Assembly: GCF_003208655.1 (NCBI RefSeq)
Contig: NZ_QKLU01000001.1
Location: 1,027,840 to 1,091,839, forward strand
DNA from: Pedobacter nutrimenti
GTDB lineage: Bacteria; Bacteroidota; Bacteroidia; Sphingobacteriales; Sphingobacteriaceae
Length of the DNA stretch: 64,000 nucleotides
Direction of reading: 5' to 3'
The notes below the pieces were generated by a model. It was given only the letters and a program-made list of their open reading frames with translations. It had not been told where the DNA came from and did not search any database. How positions within the stretch are numbered: the stretch's first letter is position 1; each line of letters begins with the position of its first letter. Positions 16,580 to 25,821 of this stretch are shown here, piece by piece. The position numbers and the translations under genes are program-made.

Positions 16580-18244
16580 TTATTTGAGATTTGGATTAAT
16601 ATTTACTTCAGATTGCGGAACCGGCCATAATTCATCCATTCCGACCCGGAAGGCTTTGGAAGTCACGTACCAGCGTCCATAGGGATCTATCACCGTTCCT
16701 TTTTTTCTTAAATTTACAGCTTTTGGAAAAGCAGCACCGTAAAAATCTCCCTTTAACACCTGACCTATGGTCTTCCAGCGGAGCAGGTCCCAATAACGCA
16801 GGCCTTCCAGGGCCAGTTCATTTCTTCTTTCCCGTCGTAAAATTACCCTTAAAAGTGATGGATTGGTTTCTGTTACCCTGGGCATGTTTACGCTCGCCCT
16901 TCCCCTTACTTTATTGATGGTCTGGTCCAGCAGGGTCTGATCTATGGCATCACCCGATTCCAGTTTGGCCTCCAGATAACTCAGCAAGACTTCTGCATAA
17001 CGGACAATGGGCAAATCAATTCCTGAATTTTGCAAATCACCTCCTGAAAACACCTCACTGTTAAACTTTTTCAGCAGGTAACCTGTACGGGTTGCCTGTT
17101 TGGTGAGGGTAAGCTGGTCTGCAGAAGAAGCATCGTCGGGGTTGCTGTTGTAAATGATATTTTTAAAGGTCCTTCCATTATACAGTACCGTATATTTTAA
17201 CCTCGGGTCACGGTTTTGGCCAGGGTCTGCGGCATTATATCTGGGATCGGCAAAAGAAAATGGCGTACCATCGGTAAATTCATAAGACTCGACCAGGCTG
17301 CTCAGTGGACAATCCAGGGCAAAACCACCTAATTTAGCCGGATAATTGTGCTGCAACATGGAATTCGGGGCAAGGTCCTGCAGGTACTGGGTCGCAAAAA
17401 TAATTTCCCTGCTACTTTCATTCGCACCATTAAACAAACCCTCAAAATCGGGATCAATGCTATTGTCATTCAGATCTATGATCTGTTTGTAACAGGCCGC
17501 CGCCTCTGCAAATTTCTGTTCTCCAAGATAGGTCCTGCCCAAAAACGCAAGCGCCGCCTGCTGGGTGGCCCTGCCTCTTTCCGTACCAGCCAAAACACTT
17601 TGTTTTGGCAGCAGGGCTGCCACCGCCTTAAATTCCGATTCTGCATAAGCCTGCACCTGTTCTTTTGTGGCTTTTGTAACCGAATTTGCTTCTGTTAAAG
17701 AAAGTGTTTTTTGGACCAGGGGTACTGCACCAAAGTACTGCGAAAGGTAAAAATACTGGCAGGCACGGATAAACCTGGCCTCGGCCGACATCCTTGAAAT
17801 TTTTGCCGCATCGATCTGCGCCTTATTTATATTTTCCAGAAAGTAATTGCACCTGGCGATCCGGTTGTAACTCAGGCTCCAGTAATTGCCCAGATAGCTA
17901 TTGGTGGCATCCAGGGTGCCGTTGGTCAACCTGTTGAATCCGGAATTATCCCCTCTGCGGTCATAAGCATTATCTGTAGCCAGTTCCAGAAACAACAGCC
18001 CATGATAAGACCACCAGTCTGTAGCAGAATATTCTGCGCTCGTTGGGTTCACGGCCATTTGAATATTGCCCCTGTATACCCCGGTCAGGGCAAGCATAAT
18101 GTTTTGCTCGGTTGTCCAGAAAGTGGCACTTGAAAACTGGTCTAGGGGTGCCCGGTCTAGGTCCTTCCGGCAGGAAGCAGTTATGGATAAGGCCACAATG
18201 GCCATAAATATATTTTTGTATACTTTTTTCATCATCAGAACCAT
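16580..18244 (-). CDS. SusD/RagB family glycan-binding lipoprotein
   Basis: A 554-residue outer-membrane lipoprotein (lipobox ITASC close to residue 25). SusD features are RAPLDQFSSATFWTTEQN at the start, the helical SARFIRACQYFYLSQYFG-type TPR block (here EARFIRACQYFYLSQYFGAV) and the C-terminal RRERRNELALEGLRYWDLLR signature. It caps the SusC channel and captures the ligand. The ATG at 18242-18244 overlaps the SusC stop (TAATG), so the two are translationally coupled; Met codons 4 and 5 are alternative starts that give a more usual signal peptide. Confidence 0.95.
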   Translation of the reverse strand: MVLMMKKVYKNIFMAIVALSITASCRKDLDRAPLDQFSSATFWTTEQNIMLALTGVYRGNIQMAVNPTSAEYSATDWWSYHGLLFLELATDNAYDRRGDNSGFNRLTNGTLDATNSYLGNYWSLSYNRIARCNYFLENINKAQIDAAKISRMSAEARFIRACQYFYLSQYFGAVPLVQKTLSLTEANSVTKATKEQVQAYAESEFKAVAALLPKQSVLAGTERGRATQQAALAFLGRTYLGEQKFAEAAACYKQIIDLNDNSIDPDFEGLFNGANESSREIIFATQYLQDLAPNSMLQHNYPAKLGGFALDCPLSSLVESYEFTDGTPFSFADPRYNAADPGQNRDPRLKYTVLYNGRTFKNIIYNSNPDDASSADQLTLTKQATRTGYLLKKFNSEVFSGGDLQNSGIDLPIVRYAEVLLSYLEAKLESGDAIDQTLLDQTINKVRGRASVNMPRVTETNPSLLRVILRRERRNELALEGLRYWDLLRWKTIGQVLKGDFYGAAFPKAVNLRKKGTVIDPYGRWYVTSKAFRVGMDELWPVPQSEVNINPNLK

Positions 18245-21200
18245 TAAAAGTTAACATTTAAACCCAGCGTATATACTGCCAAAATGGGATAATAGCTTCC
18301 CCCCGTATTGATTTCGGGGTCCCAGCCTTTGGGATATTTACTAAAAGCCAAAGGGTTCTGGGCCGTTGCATACACCCGCAGCCCGGCAATGCCATAATTT
18401 TTCAGCAACCTGTCGGAAAACTTATAACCAAGCTGTATGTTCCGCACTTTCAGGTAACTTCCATCGAGCATCCAGAATGAAGAGGTCAGCGTATTTCCTG
18501 TGCCGGTATTTGAAATCGCTTCCAGGCGCGGGTATTTAGCATTTGGGTCCGGATTTGAAACCGACCAGTGGTTGTCTGCCTGATAACGCTGAATATTGCC
18601 ATTTTGATAAAATGCCCAGCCTGCGTAATTGTTCAGGTAACCGCTTACCCCTGTAACAGCCTGCAAAAGTATGCTCAGGTCAAAATTCCTGTAACCGGCA
18701 GACAAATTAAGCCCATAGGTGTATTTTGGGATCTGGCTGCCCAGAACTGTACGGTCATAGGTTGCATCTACTTTTCCATCTGGAACCCCATTAGGCCCAC
18801 TGATGTCCATGTAGCGGATGTCACCCGGCTTCACATTAGGATTAATGCCTTTCTGGTTGGCATAATTGTCAATACTCGCCTGGTCTTTAAAAAGACCATC
18901 TGTTTTATAACCATAATAAATGTTCATCGGATAACCGATAAAAAGGGAAGAACCGTTTCCAACCATTCCATTGAGCTGGCTAATGTTTCCCACCCCCAAA
19001 TCAAGTACTTTATTGTTGATGATGCTGAAATTTCCGTTCAACCCATAGGTGAACTCCCCGATGTTGTTTTTATAATCCAGACTAAACTCCCAGCCTTTAT
19101 TGCTCAGCTTTCCGGAGTTCTGAACACCAACGCCAAAACCAAGCACATTGGAAACACTCGCTGCCGGGCTCACCAGAATATCATAGGTATAACGGTCAAA
19201 GTAGGTCGCACTGAAACCTAATTTTCCTTTAAAGAATGTACCGTCTATTCCCATGTCCCTGGTCCTGGTCGATTCCCATTTAATGGTCGGGTCAACCAGT
19301 GTGGTATTGGCCAGACCGGTAGAGAGTACATTTCCAAAAGGGTAATTGTAACCTGAACTGAACACATCCTGATAACTGTAATTCCCAATGTTCTGATTGC
19401 CCAGGGTACCGTAGGATGCTTTCAGCTTAAGGTCTGTCAGCCAGCTGATCTTATCTTTCATAAAAGCTTCATCGGATATCCTCCAGCCAATGGCGGCAGC
19501 TGGGAAGGTTGCATATTTAGAGTTCGCAGGAAACCTCGAGGAACCATCGTACCTTAAGGTAAATTCGGCCAGATAACGGTTTTGGTAATTGTAATTTAAC
19601 CTTCCGAAATAAGAGTCCAGGGCATATTCAGCTGCTGTTCCTCCATTTTTTTGTGTACTGGCATCCCCGGCATTCAACTGTGTAAGCGTGTTGCTGTTGA
19701 ATCCTGTCCGGTTTGCAGACATGGAAGCTGCGCGGTTAAATTCATAAGAATGACCGGCCAGTATCCCAAATTCATGTTTGCCGGCCTGCTTTTTATATTC
19801 GGCCAGCTGCTGGAAAGTTTTATAAGCATTGTTCACATTGCCCTGGTTGAGGCTTCCCGGACCAAGGGTCACTGTACTGTTTAAACGCTGGTTGGATAAA
19901 AACCGCTGATCATTGCCTGTCAGTTGGGTATATCCGCCAATAACGGAAAGTTTAAGGTCTTTTAAGGGCTCCCATTCCAGGCGCAGGTTAGCCAAAAGAT
20001 CAGTTTGACGGTTTTTGTAAAACGATTCATTGTCAAAATAAGAAACCGGTGTCCCTTTGGCGACCACGCCAAGTCCATAATCGCCGTTACTCAGCTTACT
20101 GGGATAAATTGCAGGAACACGGACCACCTGGCTGATGTTGGTCAGCATATCCGTCCAGTCTAAAGTAGCTGGCGGAGCGGGCTGGTTGTCTTCATACCTG
20201 GCACCAGACAAGCGGCTGATCAGTTTCAGATTGGAAGCCAGCTGATTGGTCATGTTCAGCCGCAGGTTGTAGCGGGTATAGTCATTTTTTTCTACGATGC
20301 CGTTCTGGTACAGATATCCCGCAGACAACATATACGTTGTACCGGGCGTACTATTGGATATGGCCAGGTTGTGGGCGGTCTGAAAAGTCGACTTTTTCAA
20401 AACTTTCCGGATGTAATTTTCATTCGGATAATTATCCGGATCAGAGCCATCCCTGAACTTCTGAATCTGATCGGCAGTATAAGAGCCCGGAATGGCCTCG
20501 TTCATTAAAGTGGCATACTCCCAGGAGTCTACAAAATCGGGATAAGCTGTGGCCCGCTGCGAGCCGACATAGCCATTGTAATTGATCCTTAGTTTTCCCT
20601 GGGCATCAGTCCCTGTTTTGGTCGTGACCAGAATAACCCCGTTGGCTGCCCTGGAACCATAAATTGCAGCCGTTGAGGCATCTTTCAGTACCGAAATACT
20701 GGCCACATCATTTGGGTCTATATCATTAAAGGAGTTCACCGGCAAACCATCGACCAGAATAAAAGCATTAGCCGTTGCACCGAAAGAACCTACTCCCCGG
20801 ATCTGTATGCCTGCCCCTGCCTGCCCGGGTTGCCCGCTCCTTTGGATCAGTGTTACCCCCGGCAGCTGTCCGGTCAATACATTTGATAAAGAAGAAACCG
20901 GACGGTTGTTGATGTCCCTGGCATTGAGCTGGGAGACCGAACCAATAAGTGTCGATTTTTTTTGTGACCCGTAGCCCACGACCACAATATCATTTAAAGT
21001 AGAAACCACAGGTTCCATACGGATGGACATGGGTTCATTAAAAACCGCCTTGAGCTGTCTGCTCTGATAGCCAATATAGGATACCTGAAGCATTGCATTT
21101 TCAGATACCCCCCGCAGGAAAAATGTGCCGTTAACATCTGTTGTTGTGCTTAAACCCTGATCGAGCACCTTAATACTGGCCCCTGGAAGGGGCAATCCCT

Positions 21201-21636
21201 TCTCATCGAGTACCTTGCCCTGTACATCGGCTTTTACCTGCTCAGTCACCCGGACCTGCGCAGCATATTCTTTTTTCTGGATGATGATTGTTTTGTTGTT
21301 GACTGTATAGGTTAAAGGCTGGTTTTTAAAGGTTTGCTCCAGCGTTTTATAAATATCCTGCTGTTCCACAGTGATGTCCACCGGCCTGGAATAGGCCAAA
21401 ACATTATTTGCAAAAATGAAAGTATAACCACTTTGCTTTCTAATCTTCTTCAATACTTCTTTGAGGCTGGCCGCACGCGCTTTCAGGGTGATGTACTGTC
21501 CGGCAGCACTGAAACTTATTTGCAAAAACAGCGTGCAGGTCAGTATAAAAGTCAGGAACATTCTCATCATGGTATACCGTATTAATTTTGAACAGGCACA
21601 GCGGGGCCTGCCTGGTTTATTGCTGGTAAAATTCAT
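18244..21636 (-). CDS. SusC/RagA TonB-dependent receptor with STN signalling domain
   Basis: The 1130-residue outer-membrane transporter has a signal near residues 20-47 and then an STN (secretin/TonB N-terminal) domain with LKEVLKKIRKQSGYTFIFAN. A carboxypeptidase-regulatory-like domain follows (VQGKVLDEKGLPLPGASI), then the plug with DIVVVGYGSQKKSTLIGSV and DASTAAIYGSRAANGVILVT, and a barrel ending in NVNF. The STN domain talks to FecR, whose gene is just upstream, so ligand uptake should signal to the ECF sigma factor. It pairs with SusD. The substrate is probably a sulfated glycan, judged only by the sulfatases. Confidence 0.95.
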   Translation of the reverse strand: MNFTSNKPGRPRCACSKLIRYTMMRMFLTFILTCTLFLQISFSAAGQYITLKARAASLKEVLKKIRKQSGYTFIFANNVLAYSRPVDITVEQQDIYKTLEQTFKNQPLTYTVNNKTIIIQKKEYAAQVRVTEQVKADVQGKVLDEKGLPLPGASIKVLDQGLSTTTDVNGTFFLRGVSENAMLQVSYIGYQSRQLKAVFNEPMSIRMEPVVSTLNDIVVVGYGSQKKSTLIGSVSQLNARDINNRPVSSLSNVLTGQLPGVTLIQRSGQPGQAGAGIQIRGVGSFGATANAFILVDGLPVNSFNDIDPNDVASISVLKDASTAAIYGSRAANGVILVTTKTGTDAQGKLRINYNGYVGSQRATAYPDFVDSWEYATLMNEAIPGSYTADQIQKFRDGSDPDNYPNENYIRKVLKKSTFQTAHNLAISNSTPGTTYMLSAGYLYQNGIVEKNDYTRYNLRLNMTNQLASNLKLISRLSGARYEDNQPAPPATLDWTDMLTNISQVVRVPAIYPSKLSNGDYGLGVVAKGTPVSYFDNESFYKNRQTDLLANLRLEWEPLKDLKLSVIGGYTQLTGNDQRFLSNQRLNSTVTLGPGSLNQGNVNNAYKTFQQLAEYKKQAGKHEFGILAGHSYEFNRAASMSANRTGFNSNTLTQLNAGDASTQKNGGTAAEYALDSYFGRLNYNYQNRYLAEFTLRYDGSSRFPANSKYATFPAAAIGWRISDEAFMKDKISWLTDLKLKASYGTLGNQNIGNYSYQDVFSSGYNYPFGNVLSTGLANTTLVDPTIKWESTRTRDMGIDGTFFKGKLGFSATYFDRYTYDILVSPAASVSNVLGFGVGVQNSGKLSNKGWEFSLDYKNNIGEFTYGLNGNFSIINNKVLDLGVGNISQLNGMVGNGSSLFIGYPMNIYYGYKTDGLFKDQASIDNYANQKGINPNVKPGDIRYMDISGPNGVPDGKVDATYDRTVLGSQIPKYTYGLNLSAGYRNFDLSILLQAVTGVSGYLNNYAGWAFYQNGNIQRYQADNHWSVSNPDPNAKYPRLEAISNTGTGNTLTSSFWMLDGSYLKVRNIQLGYKFSDRLLKNYGIAGLRVYATAQNPLAFSKYPKGWDPEINTGGSYYPILAVYTLGLNVNF

Positions 21637-21746
21637 ACATTTGGTTTGTTAAGTTGGTTGATTGTTATTACGCATTTGCTTTCGCCCGCTTAGTCTTTAA
21701 AACCGGAGGCGCTCGAACGCCCCCGGTCTTTACCAAGCCTAAATTT

Positions 21747-22904
21747 TCAATTACTGACCATGATCCTCCTTCCGTTAAGTGTAAAATTGAGTTGTGTAGT
21801 TAAGTGCAATACATCAAGTACCTGATTGATGTCCTTAAATTTAGAGACGGAGCCATCCAGTACGATCCGGTCAAAGTTTCCGTCGTAGCCGACCTCTACA
21901 TTATACCATCTTCCAATTTTTCGGAGTGCGGTTTTCAGGTCCACATCATCAAAGACAAAATAACCGTTTTTCCAGGCCAGGGCTTCTTCCACATCAGCTT
22001 GTTGTACCAGAAGCTTTCCTTTGCCCAGTTTACACTCCTGGCCCGGCTTTAAAAGTGCAGAATAATGCTCCGGATCCTGCCCGCTGGAAACTTTTACGCT
22101 TCCCTCCACTAAAGTTGTTCTGGCCTCCTCCTCGTCGGGGTAAGCATTTACATTAAAATGTGTACCCAGCACTTCCACCAGCTGGTGTTCTGTTTTAACC
22201 TGAAAAGGCCTCTTTTTATCCTTGGCCACCTCGAAGTAGCCTTCCCCTTTCAATTCTACTTTTCTTAATGTACCCGCAAAAGCAAGGGGATATTTCAAAG
22301 AAGAGCCGGCATTCAGCCATACTTTTGTACCATCGGCCAGAATGACCTGATATTGCCCGCCCATTGGCGTTTCTATGGTATTGTACAACAAGGAGGCATC
22401 TTCACTTTTCTTTTGACCCGAAGTCGAAACCTTGTACAACAGCTGGCCATCGGAGAGTTTCAGGATCTCAATCCCCTGATTTTTTGCCAGTTCTCCGTTT
22501 CCACGCTGATCGAGTATGACTTTTTTACCATTTGACAAAGTCAGCACCGCCCTGTTCCCTCCCGGAACAACCAAATCGGCATTTTTCAAATAATCTGGGC
22601 GGTTACCATTTGTCTTGTACACATAAAATCCGGCTGCAAAAACCAGCAACAAGGCAGCCACTGCGCCCAGTTTAAAATAGGCGTAAGGCCTGGTGTCCAT
22701 CTTTCTGGCACCTTGCTTCCCCTGCCGGGCGGATATCGCTTCCCAAAGCTGCTGTTTGACCTGAGCGAGTTCCTGTTCTTCTATAACAGGCCCCTTTTTC
22801 CGGCCTTCTGCCAGGTACCAGCTTTCCAGAAGCCGTACTTCTTCAGGGCTGCAGCGGCCCTGCCGGTATTTTTCTAATAAACTGATGAATTCTGTGTTTT
22901 CCAT
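21747..22904 (-). CDS. FecR-type anti-sigma factor
   Basis: The 385-residue protein has an N-terminal cytosolic anti-sigma helix region (RLLESWYLAEGRKKGPVIEE), one transmembrane helix around residues 76-95, the FecR domain (TPMGGQYQVILADGTKVWLN and FNVNAYPDEEEARTTLVEGS) and a C-terminal DUF4974-type secretin-like domain (DVDLKTALRKIGRWYNVEV). It relays the state of the SusC STN domain across the inner membrane to the ECF factor. It lies between the sigma and SusC genes in the usual order. Confidence 0.94.
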   Translation of the reverse strand: MENTEFISLLEKYRQGRCSPEEVRLLESWYLAEGRKKGPVIEEQELAQVKQQLWEAISARQGKQGARKMDTRPYAYFKLGAVAALLLVFAAGFYVYKTNGNRPDYLKNADLVVPGGNRAVLTLSNGKKVILDQRGNGELAKNQGIEILKLSDGQLLYKVSTSGQKKSEDASLLYNTIETPMGGQYQVILADGTKVWLNAGSSLKYPLAFAGTLRKVELKGEGYFEVAKDKKRPFQVKTEHQLVEVLGTHFNVNAYPDEEEARTTLVEGSVKVSSGQDPEHYSALLKPGQECKLGKGKLLVQQADVEEALAWKNGYFVFDDVDLKTALRKIGRWYNVEVGYDGNFDRIVLDGSVSKFKDINQVLDVLHLTTQLNFTLNGRRIMVSN

Positions 22905-22995
22905 AGGGATATCCGGCGTATATAATGTTAAGACGGATCAGCACAGCCCTGGTATGAGAAAAAAATAAAAAAAATTGCGCAGCCCCGGCAGCTGG

Positions 22996-23574
22996 CTATT
23001 TATATAGAAAACATGCTATAAGGGCTAGGATACCCACTTTCAAACGAAGGATGCGAATGGCATTTCCAATCTGGCTTTTAATGGTATGCTCGGTGATGCC
23101 CAGATGAGTTGAAATTTGTTTATGTGACATATAATGTCTTCTGCTGAGTAAAAAAACTTCCCTCATTTTTGGAGGAAGCAGTTCGATTTCACTTTCTATA
23201 ATGGATTGCAGTTCCTTTTGACGGATCTGTTCTTCAGGAATGACTATATTTTCACGTGCAAATTCATTAAAGGATTCCAGGTGGCGGTTCACCACTTTCC
23301 GGTGCCGGATGTTGTCCAGCACCATATTACGAACAGATTTATATAGGTACGCCGACAAAGAGCAATGAAAATCCAATCCGGAAAACTGCTCAAAAAGACG
23401 AAAAAAAAGATTTTGTACAATGTCCTTGGCTTCTTCGTCATGGTGCAGCATTTTCCGCGCATGTAAAAAAAGTACAGACCAGTACCGGTCGTAAATTTGC
23501 GAAAAGGCCTTTTCTTCTCCCTGTTTGACCAGCTGGACCAATTCCACATCGGAAAGTTTCGAATAATCACGCAT
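22996..23574 (-). CDS. ECF RNA polymerase sigma factor
   Basis: A 192-residue RpoE-type sigma factor. Region 2 contains FSQIYDRYWSVLFLHARKM and EEAKDIVQNLFFRLFEQ; region 4 contains LPPKMREVFLLSRRHYMSHK and the HTH QISTHLGITEHTIKSQIGNA. It is paired with the FecR gene 91 bp downstream and should drive the SusC/SusD/sulfatase genes when the receptor is engaged. It lies 6 bp after a sulfatase gene, unusual in that a catalytic gene precedes the regulator within the same unit. The C-terminal 15 residues are hydrophobic. Confidence 0.94.
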   Translation of the reverse strand: MRDYSKLSDVELVQLVKQGEEKAFSQIYDRYWSVLFLHARKMLHHDEEAKDIVQNLFFRLFEQFSGLDFHCSLSAYLYKSVRNMVLDNIRHRKVVNRHLESFNEFARENIVIPEEQIRQKELQSIIESEIELLPPKMREVFLLSRRHYMSHKQISTHLGITEHTIKSQIGNAIRILRLKVGILALIACFLYK

Positions 23575-23580
23575 AACCCA

Positions 23581-25677
23581 CTAATTACGCTTATTTAAAT
23601 GATAAAACTGGAGCACTTGTCCTTCGCCCTGACCACCCAGCGACAGCACAGGGGCAACAGCCCCTGTAAAAACTGCATTTAAAGTAATTTTATGGAAGCC
23701 CTTGCCCAAACGAACTTTTTGTGCCTTTAGCTCCCCGGGTGCATAAGCAAAATCTGCATCGATCAAGGTGGCCTCATGCAAGCGTACAAATGCCTTTCCG
23801 CTGGTTTTCAAAGAGAAAGTATACGCTCCGTCCTGCGGGACCTTTACATAAGCCTCATAGCTCAACAGCCCTTTTTTTCCAGCCCACTCCCTGCCCTGAA
23901 CCGAATCCACTTTCCCCGTTTTCAATGGTTTTAAACCGTCTGTATTCCCCACATATGCGAAATTTCCGGGATAATATTTCCACAGCAGGCCCGGCTGCAT
24001 GTTGGCATCGACCTGATCTGCAGGTACCAGCGCATTGTCGTAAGGCCTCGGACTTTCGGTGTCGGCCCTTCTGCGCTGCAACACCTTGTTTTTCATCTGC
24101 TGCTGTATTTGATCATAACCAGGTTTCAGGGCCAGGTTACTGGTTTGTTTAGGGTCTGTAACTACGTTATAGATTTCAAAATTATCCTCAGCCCCGGTAA
24201 TCCCGTAGCGTACGCCCACCAGGTCACCCAGGCGGATCATTTGCATTTGCCCTCTTTTACGGTTACGGCGGCCAGCTTCAAATTCTTTAAAACCGGGCGT
24301 TTTGCCAGCTTCAAAATATTCCACATAAACCTGCGAAGAATCCTGCGGGCCTTTGCCTGTCAGGACTGGGAGCAAAGAGACGCCGTCCATGCGCACAGGT
24401 ACAGCAAGTCCGGCGGCCCGGGCAAAGGTAGGTGCCCAATCGGACAGCATAGACGGTGTATTGATCATTTTATTCGCTGCAATACGGCCCGGCCATACGG
24501 CAATCCCGGGCATCCTCAGCCCACCTTCCCAGCAATCCCTTTTAATTCCATCAAATGGGCCGTAGCTGGCAAAAAAAGTCGGTTCATTGGGCGCGAAACC
24601 TTTGGGAAGATAAGATTCTATAGAAGGGCCATTATCGGAAGTAAAAACCACCAGTGTATTCCCCTCAATATGCAGGTCCACCAGCAATTGCCGGATGTCG
24701 CCAATGGCATCATCAATACGCCGCACCGCTGTAGCGTATCTTTTAAAAGTATCCGGCCAGGGAACCTCAGGGCTAAGGGGATCGTGGTCATCATCGTAAG
24801 TTGCGTTCCCGTATTCGGGATACAGGTAACTGTCAATATGGCCCGAAGCGGTGTTGATCATTTGCCCCTTTTTTCCCAGCCATTGCAGTCCGCCATGCAA
24901 ACCACCGCCTTTAGGATAAGCTTGTGTGGGCAATTCCAGTACCGCATGTGGTGCATCATAGGCCAGGTACATAAAAAAGGGCTGGTTACTTTTGTTCCGG
25001 TGACTGGTGATCCATTTTTTTGCAGCAGCTGTCCATAAATCAGTGGTATAACATTTTTCAAGTCCTGCGCTGACCTCTTCATTGCCGCTCCATACTTCTT
25101 TTTTACCCCGGTACAAACCTTCAAAAGGATAATGTTCATGTCCGTCCGAATGGCGCACATACCCAAAATAATCATCAAAACCTCTTTTTAAAGGATAGCC
25201 AGGCCAGCTTGCCGGTCCAGTCCCTGTTTGACCTTGCAGCCCCCATTTACCTATGGCAACGGTTTTATAGCCTCCGGCCTGGAGCACACTGGCAACAGTA
25301 TGGTTATTTTCCAGCATTTTATCAAACTGATTGTCCCGTACCACCGCATTGCCCTGATGGACACCCGTTAAAAAGGAAGCTCTGGAAGGAGCACAGACGG
25401 GCGCATTGGCATATTGTTGTGTAAAACGGGCACCCTGGGCAGCCATCTGATCAAGATGAGGCGTAAGCTGGTAAGGCAGGCTCCTGTCTCCGGATTTTTG
25501 ACGCTGCGCCTGAAAAAACACCCCAATATCCCCAAACCCAAGATCATCTGTCAATATAAAAATCACATTGGGCTTCTGCTGTGCCTTTAAAGATCCACTG
25601 GACAGGCAAAGCAACAGCGGCACCCACAAAGGCCAGGCCCGGCTTTTCAGCATGTTTCGTGTTTCAACCTTATCCAT
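23581..25677 (-). CDS. Large sulfatase with C-terminal PA14-like beta domain
   Basis: A 698-residue sulfatase, longer than the two others in the locus. It has a signal around residues 15-33, VIFILTDDLGFGDIG with the metal Asp pair, and CAPSR with Cys95 as formylglycine precursor. KWGLQG and FTSDNGPSIESY are further active-site blocks. After about residue 570 an extra beta-sandwich follows (KVPQDGAYTFSLKTSGKAF, KGFHKITLNAVFTGA), like a PA14/carbohydrate-binding module. It would cleave sulfate esters in the periplasm. The start is the ATG at 25677, with a second Met at codon 9. Confidence 0.92.
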   Translation of the reverse strand: MDKVETRNMLKSRAWPLWVPLLLCLSSGSLKAQQKPNVIFILTDDLGFGDIGVFFQAQRQKSGDRSLPYQLTPHLDQMAAQGARFTQQYANAPVCAPSRASFLTGVHQGNAVVRDNQFDKMLENNHTVASVLQAGGYKTVAIGKWGLQGQTGTGPASWPGYPLKRGFDDYFGYVRHSDGHEHYPFEGLYRGKKEVWSGNEEVSAGLEKCYTTDLWTAAAKKWITSHRNKSNQPFFMYLAYDAPHAVLELPTQAYPKGGGLHGGLQWLGKKGQMINTASGHIDSYLYPEYGNATYDDDHDPLSPEVPWPDTFKRYATAVRRIDDAIGDIRQLLVDLHIEGNTLVVFTSDNGPSIESYLPKGFAPNEPTFFASYGPFDGIKRDCWEGGLRMPGIAVWPGRIAANKMINTPSMLSDWAPTFARAAGLAVPVRMDGVSLLPVLTGKGPQDSSQVYVEYFEAGKTPGFKEFEAGRRNRKRGQMQMIRLGDLVGVRYGITGAEDNFEIYNVVTDPKQTSNLALKPGYDQIQQQMKNKVLQRRRADTESPRPYDNALVPADQVDANMQPGLLWKYYPGNFAYVGNTDGLKPLKTGKVDSVQGREWAGKKGLLSYEAYVKVPQDGAYTFSLKTSGKAFVRLHEATLIDADFAYAPGELKAQKVRLGKGFHKITLNAVFTGAVAPVLSLGGQGEGQVLQFYHLNKRN

Positions 25678-25764
25678 ACCTCTACATCTTTATTTGGTTT
25701 AAACCCCAAGGGGCTTAAAAACGAATTTATTGAAAAAGCCTCCCTTAGTATTTTTATTCTGAGC

Positions 25765-25776
25765 GCAACCGTTTGC
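25765..25776. promoter_or_regulatory. Near-palindromic site upstream of sulfatase
   Basis: GCAACCGTTTGC is a one-mismatch palindrome in the 144-bp gap between the FGE gene and the large sulfatase. It shares the CAAnCGTTTG core with the site at 27044. LacI-family operators often have this shape. No LacI gene is in the window. Confidence 0.35.
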
Positions 25777-25821
25777 ATATAAAATCCTTATCCAATAAGG
25801 ATCTGCAAATCAAAAACCCGT

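Noticed and set aside
18568..19221. 217-codon plus-strand frame inside the SusC gene
   Set aside because: Antisense to conserved barrel coding sequence and without recognisable domains.
24109..25038. Long 309-codon frame on the plus strand inside the large sulfatase gene
   Set aside because: It is antisense to a clear sulfatase with all motifs; no family features of its own. Typical shadow frame.
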